DNA of 64,000 nt from positions 5,519,501 to 5,583,500 of the forward strand of contig CM037473.1 of assembly GCA_021014325.1 (NCBI GenBank), given 5' to 3'. Position numbers and translations under genes: made by a program. Position 1 is the stretch's first letter; each line of letters begins with the position of its first letter. Under the pieces are notes generated by a model, which was not told where the DNA came from, searched no databases, and was given only the letters and a program-made list of their open reading frames with translations. This stretch comes from Plazaster borealis (Eukaryota; Echinodermata; Asteroidea; Forcipulatida; Labidiasteridae). Shown here piece after piece: positions 10,226-22,247 of the stretch.

Positions 10226-13200
10226 TCAAGTTGTTGCTCCACCCTCTTGACAGGAACAATGTTCACAGGTCCCGCACGATCCAGCAGATGAATTATGAGT
10301 TCCACCTGCAGAGTCAGTAGCTTTGTCGCTAACGTCTGGGACTCTCTTTGTGTCACTTAAACTTTCCACTGCGATAGTCTTGGAAGCAGCCCCCGGAACG
10401 CGTTTTCCGACAGGTCTGGTTTTCCTTACTGGCTTTGGAGGGAGGTTGGCCTCGTTATTGACTGCCCACGGCCCAAGGCTTCCATTGGAGTAGAAATCCA
10501 TGGGGTAGGTGGCTTGCCATTCAATAGATTCTAAAACAACTGAAGCCTGCGGGGGAAAAAACAAAAACCCTATTTATTTGTTTTCTTCTAATTTATGGGT
10601 GTACAAATCTCATATCATTTATCTCTGTGATAGGATTGTTGAGCCCAACTTGATGATCAGCAACCCAACTGTAGACTGTCCTGTTCAAACCATAAAGAGG
10701 CAGGTAGAACTCACTTTAGTTGGGCTAACTACTCAACTTGGGCATGATAGGTTGAAATCAGTGACCAAGAGTGGATTTAGATATTAAAGCCTTTTTAATA
10801 AACAAGCCAAATGTTTAAATAAATTATGTAAAGTTCAATGATTTTTGTAATTAAATTCAAATTGTTTTTACCCAAAGATTTCTTTCCCCACCCCCATGTG
10901 GAATATTGAGTTTGTATCCATTTTTATATCTCATGTACATATTATTTTTCGATTTTGTAATTAAAGAAATCCAAACTGACCAATGATTTGCATTTCACAT
11001 TTGCTTACACTGACCCTTGCATAATTTTGTTTGCCCTACCTTCTTTCATAGGAAACCATTATTTTGTTATTATTATTATTATTATTTTGTTTACCTGTAG
11101 AAACCAAAGAATGCAGCGTGCATCATTCGTTGTCGATATTTTAAATACATTGCCAACACTTGGACTTAATTTTCAACTCATGGCTACCAATACCAAATGG
11201 TAATAAAAAAATTAAAAAAGCTGTTTTTATTTAATCTGTGAAAATTTTGATTATTTCCATTATCTGTTATTGAAGCGAGGAGAAATGGCTTTTTACAAAT
11301 GACGAATTCCAGGCATTCTCCAACAAGAAAAACAAATTCACATTTTAATTTTCACATGATTTTCTTTAGGATGAAGTACAGTTAAAGGTATAATACAGGA
11401 TTGGTAGAACTGACAAAATAGTCGCAGACAGTGTTCATGTTTTGTGTGATAATGAAATAACAAACCTGTGAAAAGTTTGGCTAAATCCGTTGTGTGAGTC
11501 GGGAGAAAATAGTGAAAAACCAACATGCACAATTTTCAGAATGTAAACACATTGTCCTTAATTTTGGTTGTAACAACCGAAATTAGCTGTTGCGTTTTTT
11601 TTCCTTAGGTTTTCAGATACAGTTTTTATCGAATTTGACTTCATTTCAAGGGAAATATATTTCACACACAAAAATGGTTCTAGTATGAAATTCATAATCA
11701 GTAAGCTTTCAGACTAAAATAAACAATGATGTTTTTTATCTTTATCAATCCTGTATAATACCTTTAAGAAAATACATGGCTCTAGTGCTACCAAAGTGTT
11801 CCTTTTGCAGGTAATGTTATCGGTTGCCTCCACGTTGCCTGTAAAAATTGCCTTGAAATGTGATTGTGTGACATGGCCCTATAAATATAATAGACACAAT
11901 CGGTGACCGGAGTCACACGACTCACAGTGGGTAAACAATGTAAACAAACCAAGCAAGCAACACATCAGTGTGCGTGGACAAGCATGGCTGCTTCCAAGTG
12001 CTTCTGCACACTGGGCATGGCTGCTTGGTTTGTTTACATTGTATACCCACTATGAGTCACGTGACTCCGGTTGCCGATTGTGTCTATTCCAGACTTGACT
12101 AGGGTCGAACTTACCTCATATGGTGAAAGCAGAGGTTTCTCAAATGCATATCCCCAGTCAATGGACAGACGAGGGCAGGCTACTTGAATCCATCTGCGAG
12201 AAAAAACCCCACCATGATACTGTATATCAATCACGAGCAATATGTGCTGTACATTCCTCATCAGGAGATTTTTTTCTTTCATATTATTTATGAAAGGTAG
12301 TAGTTAAGAAGCAGGACAGTTCTTTTCAGAACTTGGTAGTCTCCTGAATTCCGAAAATCTACTCCGCGGCAGTAGAATATAGCAAGACAAGTTCTCAAAG
12401 AACACAAATCTACACAGCAAAGTAGATATAATACACATGGTGATACCGCAAGCCAAATATATATTAACTATGAAAATACCTTCCAATAGACTGTGCAAGT
12501 CTTGCGCATATCAAAAATGGGGGGAAAAAAGAACGAAGACTATTATTTTTCTATGAAATCAAACCTTCTTTTTAAACTATATTTATACAAAATTCTTGAA
12601 AATAAAAATACCCATAGCAAGTTGTTATAAAATAATTTTTCAATTTTTGTATGATACAAATAATTTGTTCAAATTAACATTGAAACAAAATTAAAACTTG
12701 GGACGATGATGCTTATTGTTAGAAACCCCATTTGCCAATCATCCCAAATGTGTGTGTCTATCACATAGGTTTAATGACAACATGCCCGTCAGTTGGGCAG
12801 CATTCTTAATTGTTTACAAGTAACCGGGAACGTCTTATTCTTTGGTTTTCCTTGTTATTTTGTTGAATTGATTTTACTGTCATATTGTTTATCACTAAGT
12901 ATTACATTCCCAACATCATATTGTTTATCACTAAGTATTACATTCCCAACATCATATATAATTTTCATGGCCATAAACTATGTTAAACTATAATAATTGA
13001 CGAAACTAAATCCCGCCCACGTAAAACTCCATATGGTTGGGATCACAATGGTCCCTGAAGTTCGATATATGCCCGAGACTTGCACAGTCTATTAAAGAGT
13101 AAAAACAACTCACGCATCAACGTCTTGCAGAAGCTTGAGTTTATCTGGGAAGATCTCTGATAGGAGAACCAGGACGTAATCTTTGCCGACTGCCTTTAGA

Positions 13201-16200
13201 CGTGTTTGTAATTGCTATCAAAAAATAACAATGCAGGAATTTAATCAATTTCATGAATGCTACACTGGTATGGGCAATTGACTTTCCTAAGCTAACTACA
13301 TGTATTTTCCTCATTTCTCCAAAGGTCATCACATTCACTACTGTTTCCCCTGAACTCTTTCAGTGACAAGCCAGTGGACAAGTTAGTTTGCTTTTTCATT
13401 AGTCTGCCAGCTTTTCCACTAGTCCCACAGCTTTTTCACTAGTCCATGTCATATTAAATAGGGATGCTTTTAAACACTGAACTATCCAGCCTGACCACTT
13501 GGAGAGAATTTTGACTGGTCCTCAGGTGTTTTAACTAGCATTTGGCCAGCGGACCACTTTTAAGGGTGTTCATTATTTAGGCAGTAACAGTTTGAGGAGC
13601 TGGTCTTAACATCATAAATAGAAATACTTTGGTTGGTGTTCGGCTTTATGCTTTGAATTAGGTTGATTTCAAGCGCGTACCAGCTACCTTAAATTGATTA
13701 CGCGTTAACGCATACCCGTGGTAAGCACGTGCATGCGGTACCATCTGTCCTTGCCCCCAAAACCTGAAATAAATTCGCAAAAAGACAACAGTTGTTTTGA
13801 TAGTTCCCCGCACAACAAGCACAGTGCATACAAAACTTTTACACAACATTATGCTTGTTTAGGGGCCATTTTTTCACTAGTTCACAGAGCTGGTCTTTAT
13901 ATCACATGTTAATACACCCCCACATGACCAGTCTTCAACCAATCAGAGTGCATAAACTCTCCAAGGTATTTATTAATTCTAAATTACATACATGTTGAAA
14001 AGTGGGATATAATTTTGAAAATTACTTAAAGCTCATGTATTACTTGGTACTAAAACAAAGTTGCATTTCCTTTAATGGTTATCCCCTTACTGCCACTTCC
14101 CAGGTTGTATTGTAACTGGGCATGATCCTTTGAATAAGGTTGAAATGGCTTCCGACTGGCACCCCTGAACAAAAATATTGATCAAATAGGGAGACCGCCA
14201 ACATAGGGCTAGATAAGCTCAGTTAGAGCACCAGCACGTAAACCCAGAGGTTGTTGGTTAAAATTCAGTTCTTGTCAATTTTATTCACAAAAAATGTTTT
14301 AATATGTACCTACTACATATACCTAGTCAGTTTCCCTTGTGGTTTAATACTTGATGAAACAAATTTTTGACATTTATATTCATGATCATGGTTTCCGAGT
14401 GGTCACAAGACTAAAGGGTCTGTATCTTTTGGTGATGACTCTGAAAATTAATGGCAATAAAAACTCACTTGGTAAGAAGTACAGCAGCTTTGGATAGTAT
14501 AATGCATTTTGAGAAACTTTTCACTTCCAAGTACAGCGCTTTTGGAAAAAGATACAACTTTTTATCCCCCAAAATTTGAATCTGAGAAGCGTTACTGCAG
14601 TAAAGTTTCTCAGATTGTGTATTCCAATTCAATTCCAATTGCAGATTATTCTTCCTGCGTGGACATAACCACTAAAAATTTTCGGCAATATCTCAAAAAA
14701 CGCTACCACCTTTTGAAATGAAATTTTCACAGGTTAGTTTTATGGTATGTATCTACAACTATATAGGATTGAAACAAGCAGTGGGTTCCAATTACCAAAC
14801 GTATACAATCCCTTTAACTTTAATGTCCACAGCTAACCAAGCATAATTTCAGTACACTTTTGACATTTCTTACCTCCAGGACTTTTGGTGATCCCTGCCT
14901 GCCTAGTGTCCCCATGATGAGTCCAAAGCGTTGGGCTTTACAAGCTTGATTGATGGCTGACCGTCTTGCAGCGTGCATCCTCTCAGTCTCATAATACTCT
15001 CTGCTGAATACTTTACTGTACGGATCATACCTTGTGATTAAAAGGACAACAAATTGATCATCGTGGCATGTCGTGGCCGAGCGGATAAGAACACCGAACT
15101 CAAGCTCTGGTGTTTCTGATCAGCAGAGTGTGGGTGTTCGAATCCCAGTCGTGACACTTGTGTCCTTAAGCAAGACACTTAACCACATGCTTCGTCCTTC
15201 GGATGGGACGTTAAACTGTAGGTCCTGCGTGTTGTGTAATGCATGTAAAAGAACCCAGTGCACTTATCATAAAGAGAAGGGGTTCACCCTGGTGTTTCTG
15301 GTTTGATCGGCAGCATATTGCGTCACAGCACCTTGTAAACCATTACATGGTGCTATGTAAAGGAATAGGTCTCATACTTCAACACGTAACTCCACTTACC
15401 TTGTAGGAAAAATATTGAGCGCTTTGAGACACCCATCGGGAGTATAAAGCGCTATTTAAGAACTGCGTATTATTATTATTATCATAAAATAGGACGATTA
15501 GAATGGTTGACAGATATAATCAGGGCTTGAATTGTACACTGGACCACAGGCCCGAGGCCAGTAGTTTCAGTGTCAGGCCAGTAAACTAATGACTGCTTTG
15601 GACAAGTCCAGCAGTCTTGTGTTTTTCAATTGAATAATAGAACCTCACTGTGTAATATCTTACACAAAAACATGTTATGTTCAAATGTTGACTTGAGCCT
15701 GTGAGTCTGATAAACACCTTTTCAATTATATTGAGTCATGAAGTATGTATGCCCTTAAAGACAAATGAGATAAATCTTCTCTTATACCGAATGTCATAGT
15801 GCTTGGGGTCAAATAAAAACAGTATGCATGTTGAACTGTTCTGGTCTTGTTAGAACAATTCTGGACCAGTAAAAATTTTGAGCAACAAGTCCTTTGGTCT
15901 TGTGGATTTTTCACCCAAATTCTTTTAGGGGGAAGAAGTGGTGGCTCTGATGGACAGCCCCGAACAAAGATATTGACAAAATAGGGAGACTGCCAACATT
16001 AGGGCTAGATAGCTCAGTTGGTTGAGCACCAGCACGATAATCCGGATGTTGCTCTAGTAAACTTTTCTTTGTTCAACCCAAAATTATTTAAAATTTACCC
16101 AGTCAATTGCCCTTGTGATTTATTACTTGATATTTCAAATAAAAATCTGCAACCCCTTAAAAGGTGATCCTGTTGTATCGTAAACTTTGGTGTGATCCCT

Positions 16201-19200
16201 TGCTATACCGCAGTTACATGTTTGATGGCTTCTGACTGGCACCCCGGAACAAAGATATTGACAAAATAGGGAGACCGCCAACATTAGGGCTTAGATAGCT
16301 CAGTTGGTAGAGCGCCGGCAAATAAATCCGAAGGTCGCAGGTTCAAGTCCCACTCTGATCAATTTTTCTTTGTTCAACCCAAAATTATTTAAAATTTACC
16401 CAGTCATTTTTCCTTGTGGTTTATTACTAAAAATTAAAATTTATATAATATTTTAGTAATTTTAAATTTAATGAATTTTGGGACCGACAGAATCGACCAC
16501 TAATACAATACAAAATATCAGCGTACTACATACCTGTATGCTGGAATACCTGGGTTGCTTATCATGACAGCCTCCAAATGGAACCGACCATCTCCTAAAT
16601 AACTAAGCAAAACAAACATGTGAAAAATAAAACGACAATTCTCACTCTTTCATTTATTTGAGAATTATTCCAGGGAAAACCCACGCAGTCAGGTAGGGAC
16701 TGAAAACCCAATCCACATAGTGCCCCCGGCGTGATTCAAACCGGGGTCCTAGAGGTGGAAGGGAAAGAGATACACTACACCACCAACCCACCCACCCCAG
16801 TTTTGTCGATTCCGGTGTGTGCATGCTCTCATATTTTCTCACACAAGAACTTTCCTTTGTCAGTCAAGATTTCATTTTGGAAACGATATTTTCAAAGAAA
16901 AAACGATTACGGCTGAAGCTCCAAAAGTTTTGAAAAACAAACTGTCTTGTTCTTTGAGAACATTTTGTTCACTGAGGTGTTGGTTGGAGGTTTCTTACAT
17001 AATGTTGTCTACGTCACTGAGCCTTGGAGCAGTACAGCCAAGTATTTCACCGGGAGACAGCGGTTTACATTGTGGAATCTTCACCTTATAGTCATCTTGG
17101 AGCTGCTCATAGGCAGACTGCAATGCAAACAACAAAATAAGTTGGCTGTTAGATGTCATTGTATGGTTTGGTCTGGTTTGGTCACGTGGTCAGATAGAAG
17201 GGGGGAGTCTCACAAACACAATCCTGGAGTGTGGAACAGATGGTACCCCCCAGAAGGGGAAGGCAGCGGACAATTTGGGCAGATAACATCAAGGAATGGA
17301 CAGGTCTTAATTGGGCACACCTTCTTAGGGCAGACGAGTACATCAAAAATGAAGCATCAGGCCTGCCTTCTGTGTAATTCAAAGGCCTGTGATATTAATA
17401 TTATTTTATGATTCACTGTACTGCAACACTAGCATCCCACTGCTAAAAAATTTCTCAGGCATAGTGTTAGCCAGAGGGGTGTCTGGGTGTCTTTTGGACA
17501 CCCTGTTTTAAATTTGGACAGCCTGTTTTATATGTAATTTACATGTAAATGTATTGTAGGTGAACAATTTGGACACCCAGTTTTTAAATTTCCAGCAAAT
17601 TTGGACCCTTTCACTAAATCCTGGCTAAAACCTTGACCTCAGGTCATGTACCTGTAATGCTGCTACAAACTGGATGGTGCTAACGAGAGCCATAGAGGTA
17701 CCAGACTGGAAGTTATGCCTGATTGTGTCGACCAAGTGTGCGGTATCAATCCGGATATCAACGAATACATAAAGCATGTTGATTCCTTCAGTGGTGCCGA
17801 TGGGTACTGTGGAAAGTCAAACAGATAATGGAATGGAAAATTTCAATATCAAAACTAACTCCTTTGAGTGACTTACTTGGGAGTTTTCCTCATTCTAACG
17901 AAATCTTTAAAAAAATCGCCGCGTCAGTGCAAAAACATTGAATCTCGATTTTGCAAAAATATTTGCTTCTGCACGACTTATTGGAAGCCATTGTTATCTT
18001 TGTTATCTTGGTGTTTGTTTTTTTTACAAAAATTGGGGGGGGCGGGATCACTATTCAAATTACCTTCTCTTTTCAACTCTACTTGTTTTCAAATTTTGTG
18101 TGTTTTATAATTTGTCTACATTAGATGTTACGTAACAATGTTTCATTGAAATTAGCCCGATTAGCATCGATGTACTTTCCTGCCTAACAGGCTCTTTCCA
18201 GAAAATGCCACAGGAGACTGTGGAGAGTGAAGACTAAGTCCACAATACACAGACCATGGGGTTTCCACATAATACCAGCTGTACAAACAAAAGGAAATCC
18301 CACGTAGATACTGCTAGCCTAGTCGGTAGAGCTGCCAACATTCGCATCTCTCAATCAGGGAGATCGTGTACAACAATCAGGGAGATATTTAGAATTACAG
18401 TAATAGGGACAAAGTTTCCATAATCAGGGAGATTTCAAAATTTGTTCACCAGAACATGGAAAATTGGTTTATATTCAGGGAAGTTTTTGCAGAATTAGGG
18501 AGAGTTGGCAACTCTGAGAAGGTATAGTTCTCTGTGGTAGGCCCTACTTATTATTTTGTTTTTTGAGAGAGAAATAAAAACTATGAAATTGGAATCTGCG
18601 TACTGACCCAGACAGCTGTGTCCATAATGAACCATAAAGTCTGCTCCCAGTGCTTTAGCAGTGTAGTCATCCACACAGCATGCCCCGTACGTCACATCTC
18701 CCATAATCAATGTATCGGCATTGGTAAACCTGCATGTACACCATTCAGAGTAAGGTTGAATATGGGTTAGAACCAAGAACACGTTTCACTGACCGTAGAC
18801 AGGGGTCGATTTTTACACTGGACCGCAGGCCCAAGGCCAGTAGTTTTATGACTGGACAAGTCCGGCGGTCTTTTGTTTGAACAATTGACCTCTGTGAAAT
18901 GTCTTGAATGGAAACAAATTAGGTTTAAATGTTGACCTTGAGTCTGGAAAATAAAACCGTTCAATTCTGTTGAGTAATGAAGTATACTTAATACCCCAAA
19001 AAGACAGAGATCAATCTTCTCTTACACGTCTTTCTCAGTGCTTAATTGTTCAAATAAAAACAGCTCAATACATGTTAAACTGGGTTTTTTTCATTTTGAT
19101 AATTGTCCTGCAAAAACATTTCTGGTTCAGTAAACATTTTTAGCTACAAGCCCTGCAGTCTTGTGGATTTTTCTCCCAAATTCGAGCTCTGGTTAGAACC

Positions 19201-22200
19201 AAGAACACGTTTCACTGACCATAGAACCAAGAACATGTTTCACTGACCGTCACGTTCGTTAGCCTTACAGGCTAGCGTTAAACAAGGTCTTTTGGTTTTG
19301 TCGTAAAAATGTTTTAGGTCCAGTAAAAGTTACAAGCTGAGAGGAGATTATCTTAAAATATAAGCCCTGTACGATCAAAACAGAAGACTTGTGTTTATAG
19401 ATTGTTTTGTCAAGGGAACTGTTAATATCTGACTTAACACAACAAAAAAGTATTTACTTTTCTATTATATCCGCTATGGTGCAGGCAAACATCAAAAGTC
19501 CCTCGGGAAACTGCAGGGCAACTGTGAAATAAAACAATCACAATTAGAACATTGCTCATATTTCCCCCGACTATAAATTTGCTGCTATTTGAATGATATT
19601 ATATTTTCTATGGATATTTATTTGGGAGTCTGGGTGTTTCAAAATGTGCTTACCAACTCTAAGCTTTTAAAGGCACTGTACACGTTTGGTAATTACTCAA
19701 AATATATATATTAGCATAAAAACTGACTTGGTAACGAGCAACAGAGAGCTGTTGATAGTATAAAACGTTGTGAGAAACGACTCCCTCTGAAGTAACGTAG
19801 TTTTTGAGAAAGAGGTAATTTCTCACTAAAATAATAAAAACTTCTTGCAAGAAGTTTTTATTCCTATCTGAAAGCACACAAATTTGTACAACAAGGGTGT
19901 TTTTTCTTTCATCATTTTCTTGCAACTTCGATGACCAATTGAGCCCAAATTTTCACAGGCTTGTTATTTTATGCATATGTTGGGATACACCAAGTGAGAA
20001 CACTGGTCTTTGACAATTACCAAACGTGTACGATGCCTTTAACAATACGCACAAAGAAAACAGTTGATTTTGATAGTTCCTGCACAACAAGCACAGTGGA
20101 CAGAACTTTTATACAACAATATGCTTGTTTAGGGGCTATTTATTCGCTGGTTTAGAGAGCTGGTCTTTATATCACATGTTTAATACACCCCCACGTGACT
20201 AGTCTTCAACCAATCAGAGTGCATAAACTCTCTGAGGTATTTATTAATTCCTCTTATAAAATTTTAGGGGAAAGAATCTACCATTGCACCTTTTACAAGT
20301 ACCAGAATAAAACAACAAATTTTAAGCGGGAGAGATTGTGGACATAAATTTCAACTCAAATATTTTACCAAACTTGAAATAAAATCAACTGACACAGCGT
20401 TCTCCCTTAACAGTGGTCCACTGGCCAAATGCTAGTTAAAACACCTGAGGACCAGTGTGAATTCACTCCAAGTGGTCTGGCTGGTTAGTTCAGTGTTAAA
20501 AAGCATCCGCATTTAATTTGAATATGGACTATTGAAAAAGCTGACGGACTAGCGAAATAACTGGTCCTGCTGGCGACCAGGCAGTTAATAAAAAAGTTAA
20601 GGGCAACCCCTATGACATTATAATGTACCTCTTTTAGCTCCTACAGTCTTGATCCGCCATATTGTTTTGGGAATTTCAAAGTTGTAGTTAGATGGAAGCT
20701 GGAAACAAAAATAAGGGGGGTTACAGTTATCGCAATGAACTCAAGTCTTAAGACACTGGTTCTACCTCGAACCTCTACTCAGGAAAGTTTAAGATCTTTT
20801 TAAAAGTTAGAGGACTGTAATGAAATGTATTCAGAATCCTAAATCTAACATTGAAGTTGAATCATTCTTTTTTACCTGGCTAATGGCATCTTTCAGTTCG
20901 TGATTGTTGAGGATTTCATCTGGAATTTGATGAGCTACCCTGGAACCTATTACAGAAAATACAATTAAAATAGCTTAGTAAAGATGCAAAATCTGACTGC
21001 ACTTTTTCACTAATTTATGACCCCCCCCCCCCCGAAAAACATTTATTACCCCCAAAAGTTTGTGTTTTCAGTCACAACAAGATTATAATAGTAATAGTTA
21101 AGCGTAATTAATGATAATATTAATAAAGAACATATTAATGATGCGCCAGTGTCCATCAACAGCACACATTCCACAAGGTGCAGCAACACAACAAAGTAAG
21201 TGGCAGTCGGATCATGCACATGCAGTTACCTCCATTAAATACAGCATGGAGGATCTCACCCAGTCATTTCAATGTTTGGTTGGTTCTTAAAATTAAAAAC
21301 AATGTTGCAGTAAACACTGGACCAAGTAACAATGACTTAAGCCCGGTTATAATACTTCATGCGAAAGTGAAAGAGAGGGGAATTTCCTTGAGTCACAATT
21401 AGAAAACATCGCGTACCGATTATTGTGTCACCCAAATTTGCTTCGCATTCGCTTTTGCATGAAGTATGAACCGGGCTTAACAAAAGAGATGCAAATTGCA
21501 ATGTATGTTGTTATTTTGTCATTTGTTAATATTGATAATCATTTTAATTATGAAAGTTGATGGCAAAATGGTCCGAAAATGCTAATTTGCGCCCTCTTTT
21601 GAATCTAGTTGCGATAATCGTAACCTAGCCCACCTTGTTGAGTTACGAATACGATTATCGCAACTATTTTGAATCATCCTCCTCCAGCCATGCCAGCCCA
21701 TGTTAATTTCCGTATGGGGGGACAAAAAAAGTTTGTGGAAAAAAATCCTGCGTACAGGATGTAGTGTAGTGGCCATAGGCTCAAGGCATAGCCGGCCAGC
21801 CAAGGCAAGCAAGCCACAACACAAGCTGTCACTGTCACTCCCCAGTCAGTGTCAATTGTCAAGTTCAAACTCACAAACTAAACTAAGGACAAAGACTGTG
21901 TCAGAAAAAATGGCAATGGACACGAATACTGAAAGTACTCGACTACAACACTGTCCTTCTCCCTTCCCAACAAACACTAACACTTTAACTGTAAAAACAG
22001 TAACAGTTACAACTCCCCCCCCCCCTCCTCCCACAGCCCCACCCCCACCCGGCCGCACTCTGACATGCTGTTCAGCTAGGCAGTTAACTCATGGAAACTA
22101 CACACGCAAGGGTATGACCCATCAAAATCATGAAACCGCACAGTTACGGATAAACTAATGAAACCACTCACTACCTTTTCCACCAATAATCCGCTTTGGT

Positions 22201-22247
22201 TTTGAATTTTTGGCTGAAATAACAACAGTTTTGTCCAGATTTTCCAT
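10226..22247 (-). CDS. DPH1: DPH1, diphthamide biosynthesis 3-amino-3-carboxypropyl transferase subunit 1 (complete, 12 exons)
   Basis: Cytosolic enzyme that works with DPH2. It uses a [4Fe-4S] cluster and SAM to put a 3-amino-3-carboxypropyl group on the target histidine of elongation factor 2, the first step of diphthamide synthesis. Exons in coding order: 22247-22175, 20946-20876, 20698-20629, 19521-19458, 18729-18608, 17806-17652, 17117-16999, 16602-16534, 15030-14874, 13214-13114, 12193-12115, 10546-10226. Phases join perfectly to 466 aa (human about 440). Diagnostic blocks are [95 protein letters not shown] and YPMDFY. Cys110/111, Cys213 and Cys340 fall where the family has its cluster cysteines. 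The tail ends in a small cysteine cluster at 451-459. It faces SNRPD3 head-to-head. Confidence 0.96.
11382..11767. mobile_element. TTAA-bounded MITE, family D
   Basis: TTAA then AAAGGTATAATACAGGATTG on the left; CAATCCTGTATAATACCTTT then TTAA at the right. These 20-bp TIRs are perfect complements. Interior differs from families A-C apart from ACCTGTGAAAAGTTTGG. In the last DPH1 intron. Confidence 0.8.
11889..12088. mobile_element. Foldback element beside a DPH1 exon
   Basis: Left arm AATAGACACAATCGGTGACC, GGAGTCACACGACTCACAGT, GGGTAAACAATGTAAACAAA, CCAAGCAAGCA. The right arm is its inverted copy ending TGCCGATTGTGTCTATT. It stops 26 bp outside the exon boundary at 12115, inside the last DPH1 intron. 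Confidence 0.82.
12485..13093 (+). mobile_element. TIR element, copy 1
   Basis: Left end AATAGACTGTGCAAGTCTTG, right end ACTTGCACAGTCTATT. The interior matches the inverted copy at 54849-55403. This copy has an extra direct duplication of 36 bp at 12880-12951. It lies between two DPH1 exons. Confidence 0.82.
14155..14350 (+). mobile_element. Asn-tRNA-like SINE with 5' leader
   Basis: Leader GGCACCCCTGAACAAAAATA, TAGGGAGACCGCCAACATAG, tRNA-like GGGCTAGATAAGCTCAGTTA, then body AGTCAGTTTCCCTTGTGG and TTAATACTTGATGAAAC. The leader is shared with 15940 and 16225, so it is part of the element. In a DPH1 intron. Confidence 0.75.
14412..14817 (+). mobile_element. TTAA-associated MITE, family B
   Basis: Left end AAAGGGTCTGTATCTTTTGG, right end CAAACGTATACAATCCCTTT followed by TTAA (the left TTAA is mutated to CTAA). 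Landmarks are GGTAAGAAGTACAGCAGCTT, GATTATTCTTCCTGCGTGGA and CGGCAATATCTCAAAAA. In a DPH1 intron. Confidence 0.75.
15066..15485 (+). mobile_element. Leu-tRNA-derived SINE, near full length
   Basis: The head reads TGTCGTGGCCGAGCGGATAA, then GACTCAAGC and GGGTGTTCGAATCCCAGTCG: A box, CAA anticodon-loop context and B box of a class II tRNA-Leu(CAA), with the long variable arm kept. A body of about 300 bp follows (ACTTGTGTCCTTAAGCAAGA, CGTCCTTCGGATGGGACGTT), ending in GAGCGCTTTGAGACACCC and (ATT)n. It lies in a DPH1 intron, antisense to that gene. Confidence 0.85.
15525..15930. repeat. Interspersed repeat with ACTGGACCACAGGCCCGAGG
   Basis: Also present at 18795-19185 (ACTGGACCGCAGGCCCAAGG) and inverted at 32125-32480. 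Shared inner words include CTTGTGGATTTTTCACCCAA and CAGTAAAAATTTTGAGC. All copies are in introns. Confidence 0.65.
15940..16150 (+). mobile_element. Asn-tRNA-like SINE, B box deleted
   Basis: Same leader (GACAGCCCCGAACAAAGATA, TAGGGAGACTGCCAACATTA) and GGGCTAGATAGCTCAGTTGG, but the TTCAAATCC B box is missing: GATAATCCGGATGTTGCTCT runs straight to AGTAAACTTTTC. It lies about 75 bp before another copy. Confidence 0.72.
16225..16445 (+). mobile_element. Asn-tRNA-like SINE, best-preserved copy
   Basis: Leader TGGCACCCCGGAACAAAGAT, then TTAGATAGCTCAGTTGGTAG, AGCGCCGGC, GGTTCAAGTCCCACTCTGAT and the 3' body TTTACCCAGTCATTTTTCCT. It follows the 15940 copy, giving a tandem pair in the DPH1 intron. 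Confidence 0.78.
16655..16800 (-). mobile_element. Fourth SINE family, minus strand
   Basis: Inverted copy: GAATTATTCCAGGGAAAACC, CACGCAGTCAGGTAGGGACT, GTGCCCCCGGCGTGATTCAA (B box) and ACACTACACCACCAACCCA. In a DPH1 intron. Confidence 0.7.
18795..19185. repeat. Interspersed repeat, second copy of the 15525 family
   Basis: Begins GGTCGATTTTTACACTGGAC and ends GTCTTGTGGATTTTTCTCCC. It is followed by a direct duplication of GAACCAAGAACACGTTTCAC (19197 and, slightly altered, 19223). Confidence 0.62.
19667..20042 (+). mobile_element. TTAA-bounded MITE, family A
   Basis: Best reference copy: TTAA, AAAGGCACTGTACACGTTTG, the same internal landmarks and palindrome as 8886, then CAATTACCAAACGTGTACGA and GCCTTTAA. 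In a DPH1 intron. Confidence 0.83.
20398..20615. repeat. Interspersed repeat with GTTCTCCCTTAAC
   Basis: CTGGCCAAATGCTAGTTAAA, ACACCTGAGGACCAGT and CTCCAAGTGGTCTGGCTGG. Copies at 40758-41035 and, inverted, 13360-13560. In a DPH1 intron. Confidence 0.62.
21337..21480. mobile_element. Small foldback, TTAAGCCCGGTT ends
   Basis: Begins TTAAGCCCGGTTATAATACT and ends AGTATGAACCGGGCTTAA; arms also pair through CATGCGAAAGTGAAAG and CGCTTTTGCATG. TTAA lies within the ends. In DPH1 intron 1. Confidence 0.75.

Noticed and set aside
12880..12951. CRISPR-like or regulatory direct repeats
   Set aside because: Only two adjacent copies, in a eukaryotic transposon, with no spacers.
16947..17411. 154-aa plus-strand reading frame
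   Set aside because: It overlaps a DPH1 coding exon in antisense; the minus strand has the conserved splice-bounded protein there.
21700..22158. Reading frame with a poly-proline stretch near 22015-22050
   Set aside because: It lies in DPH1 intron 1 and the prolines come from a C-rich tract; no conserved sequence around it.
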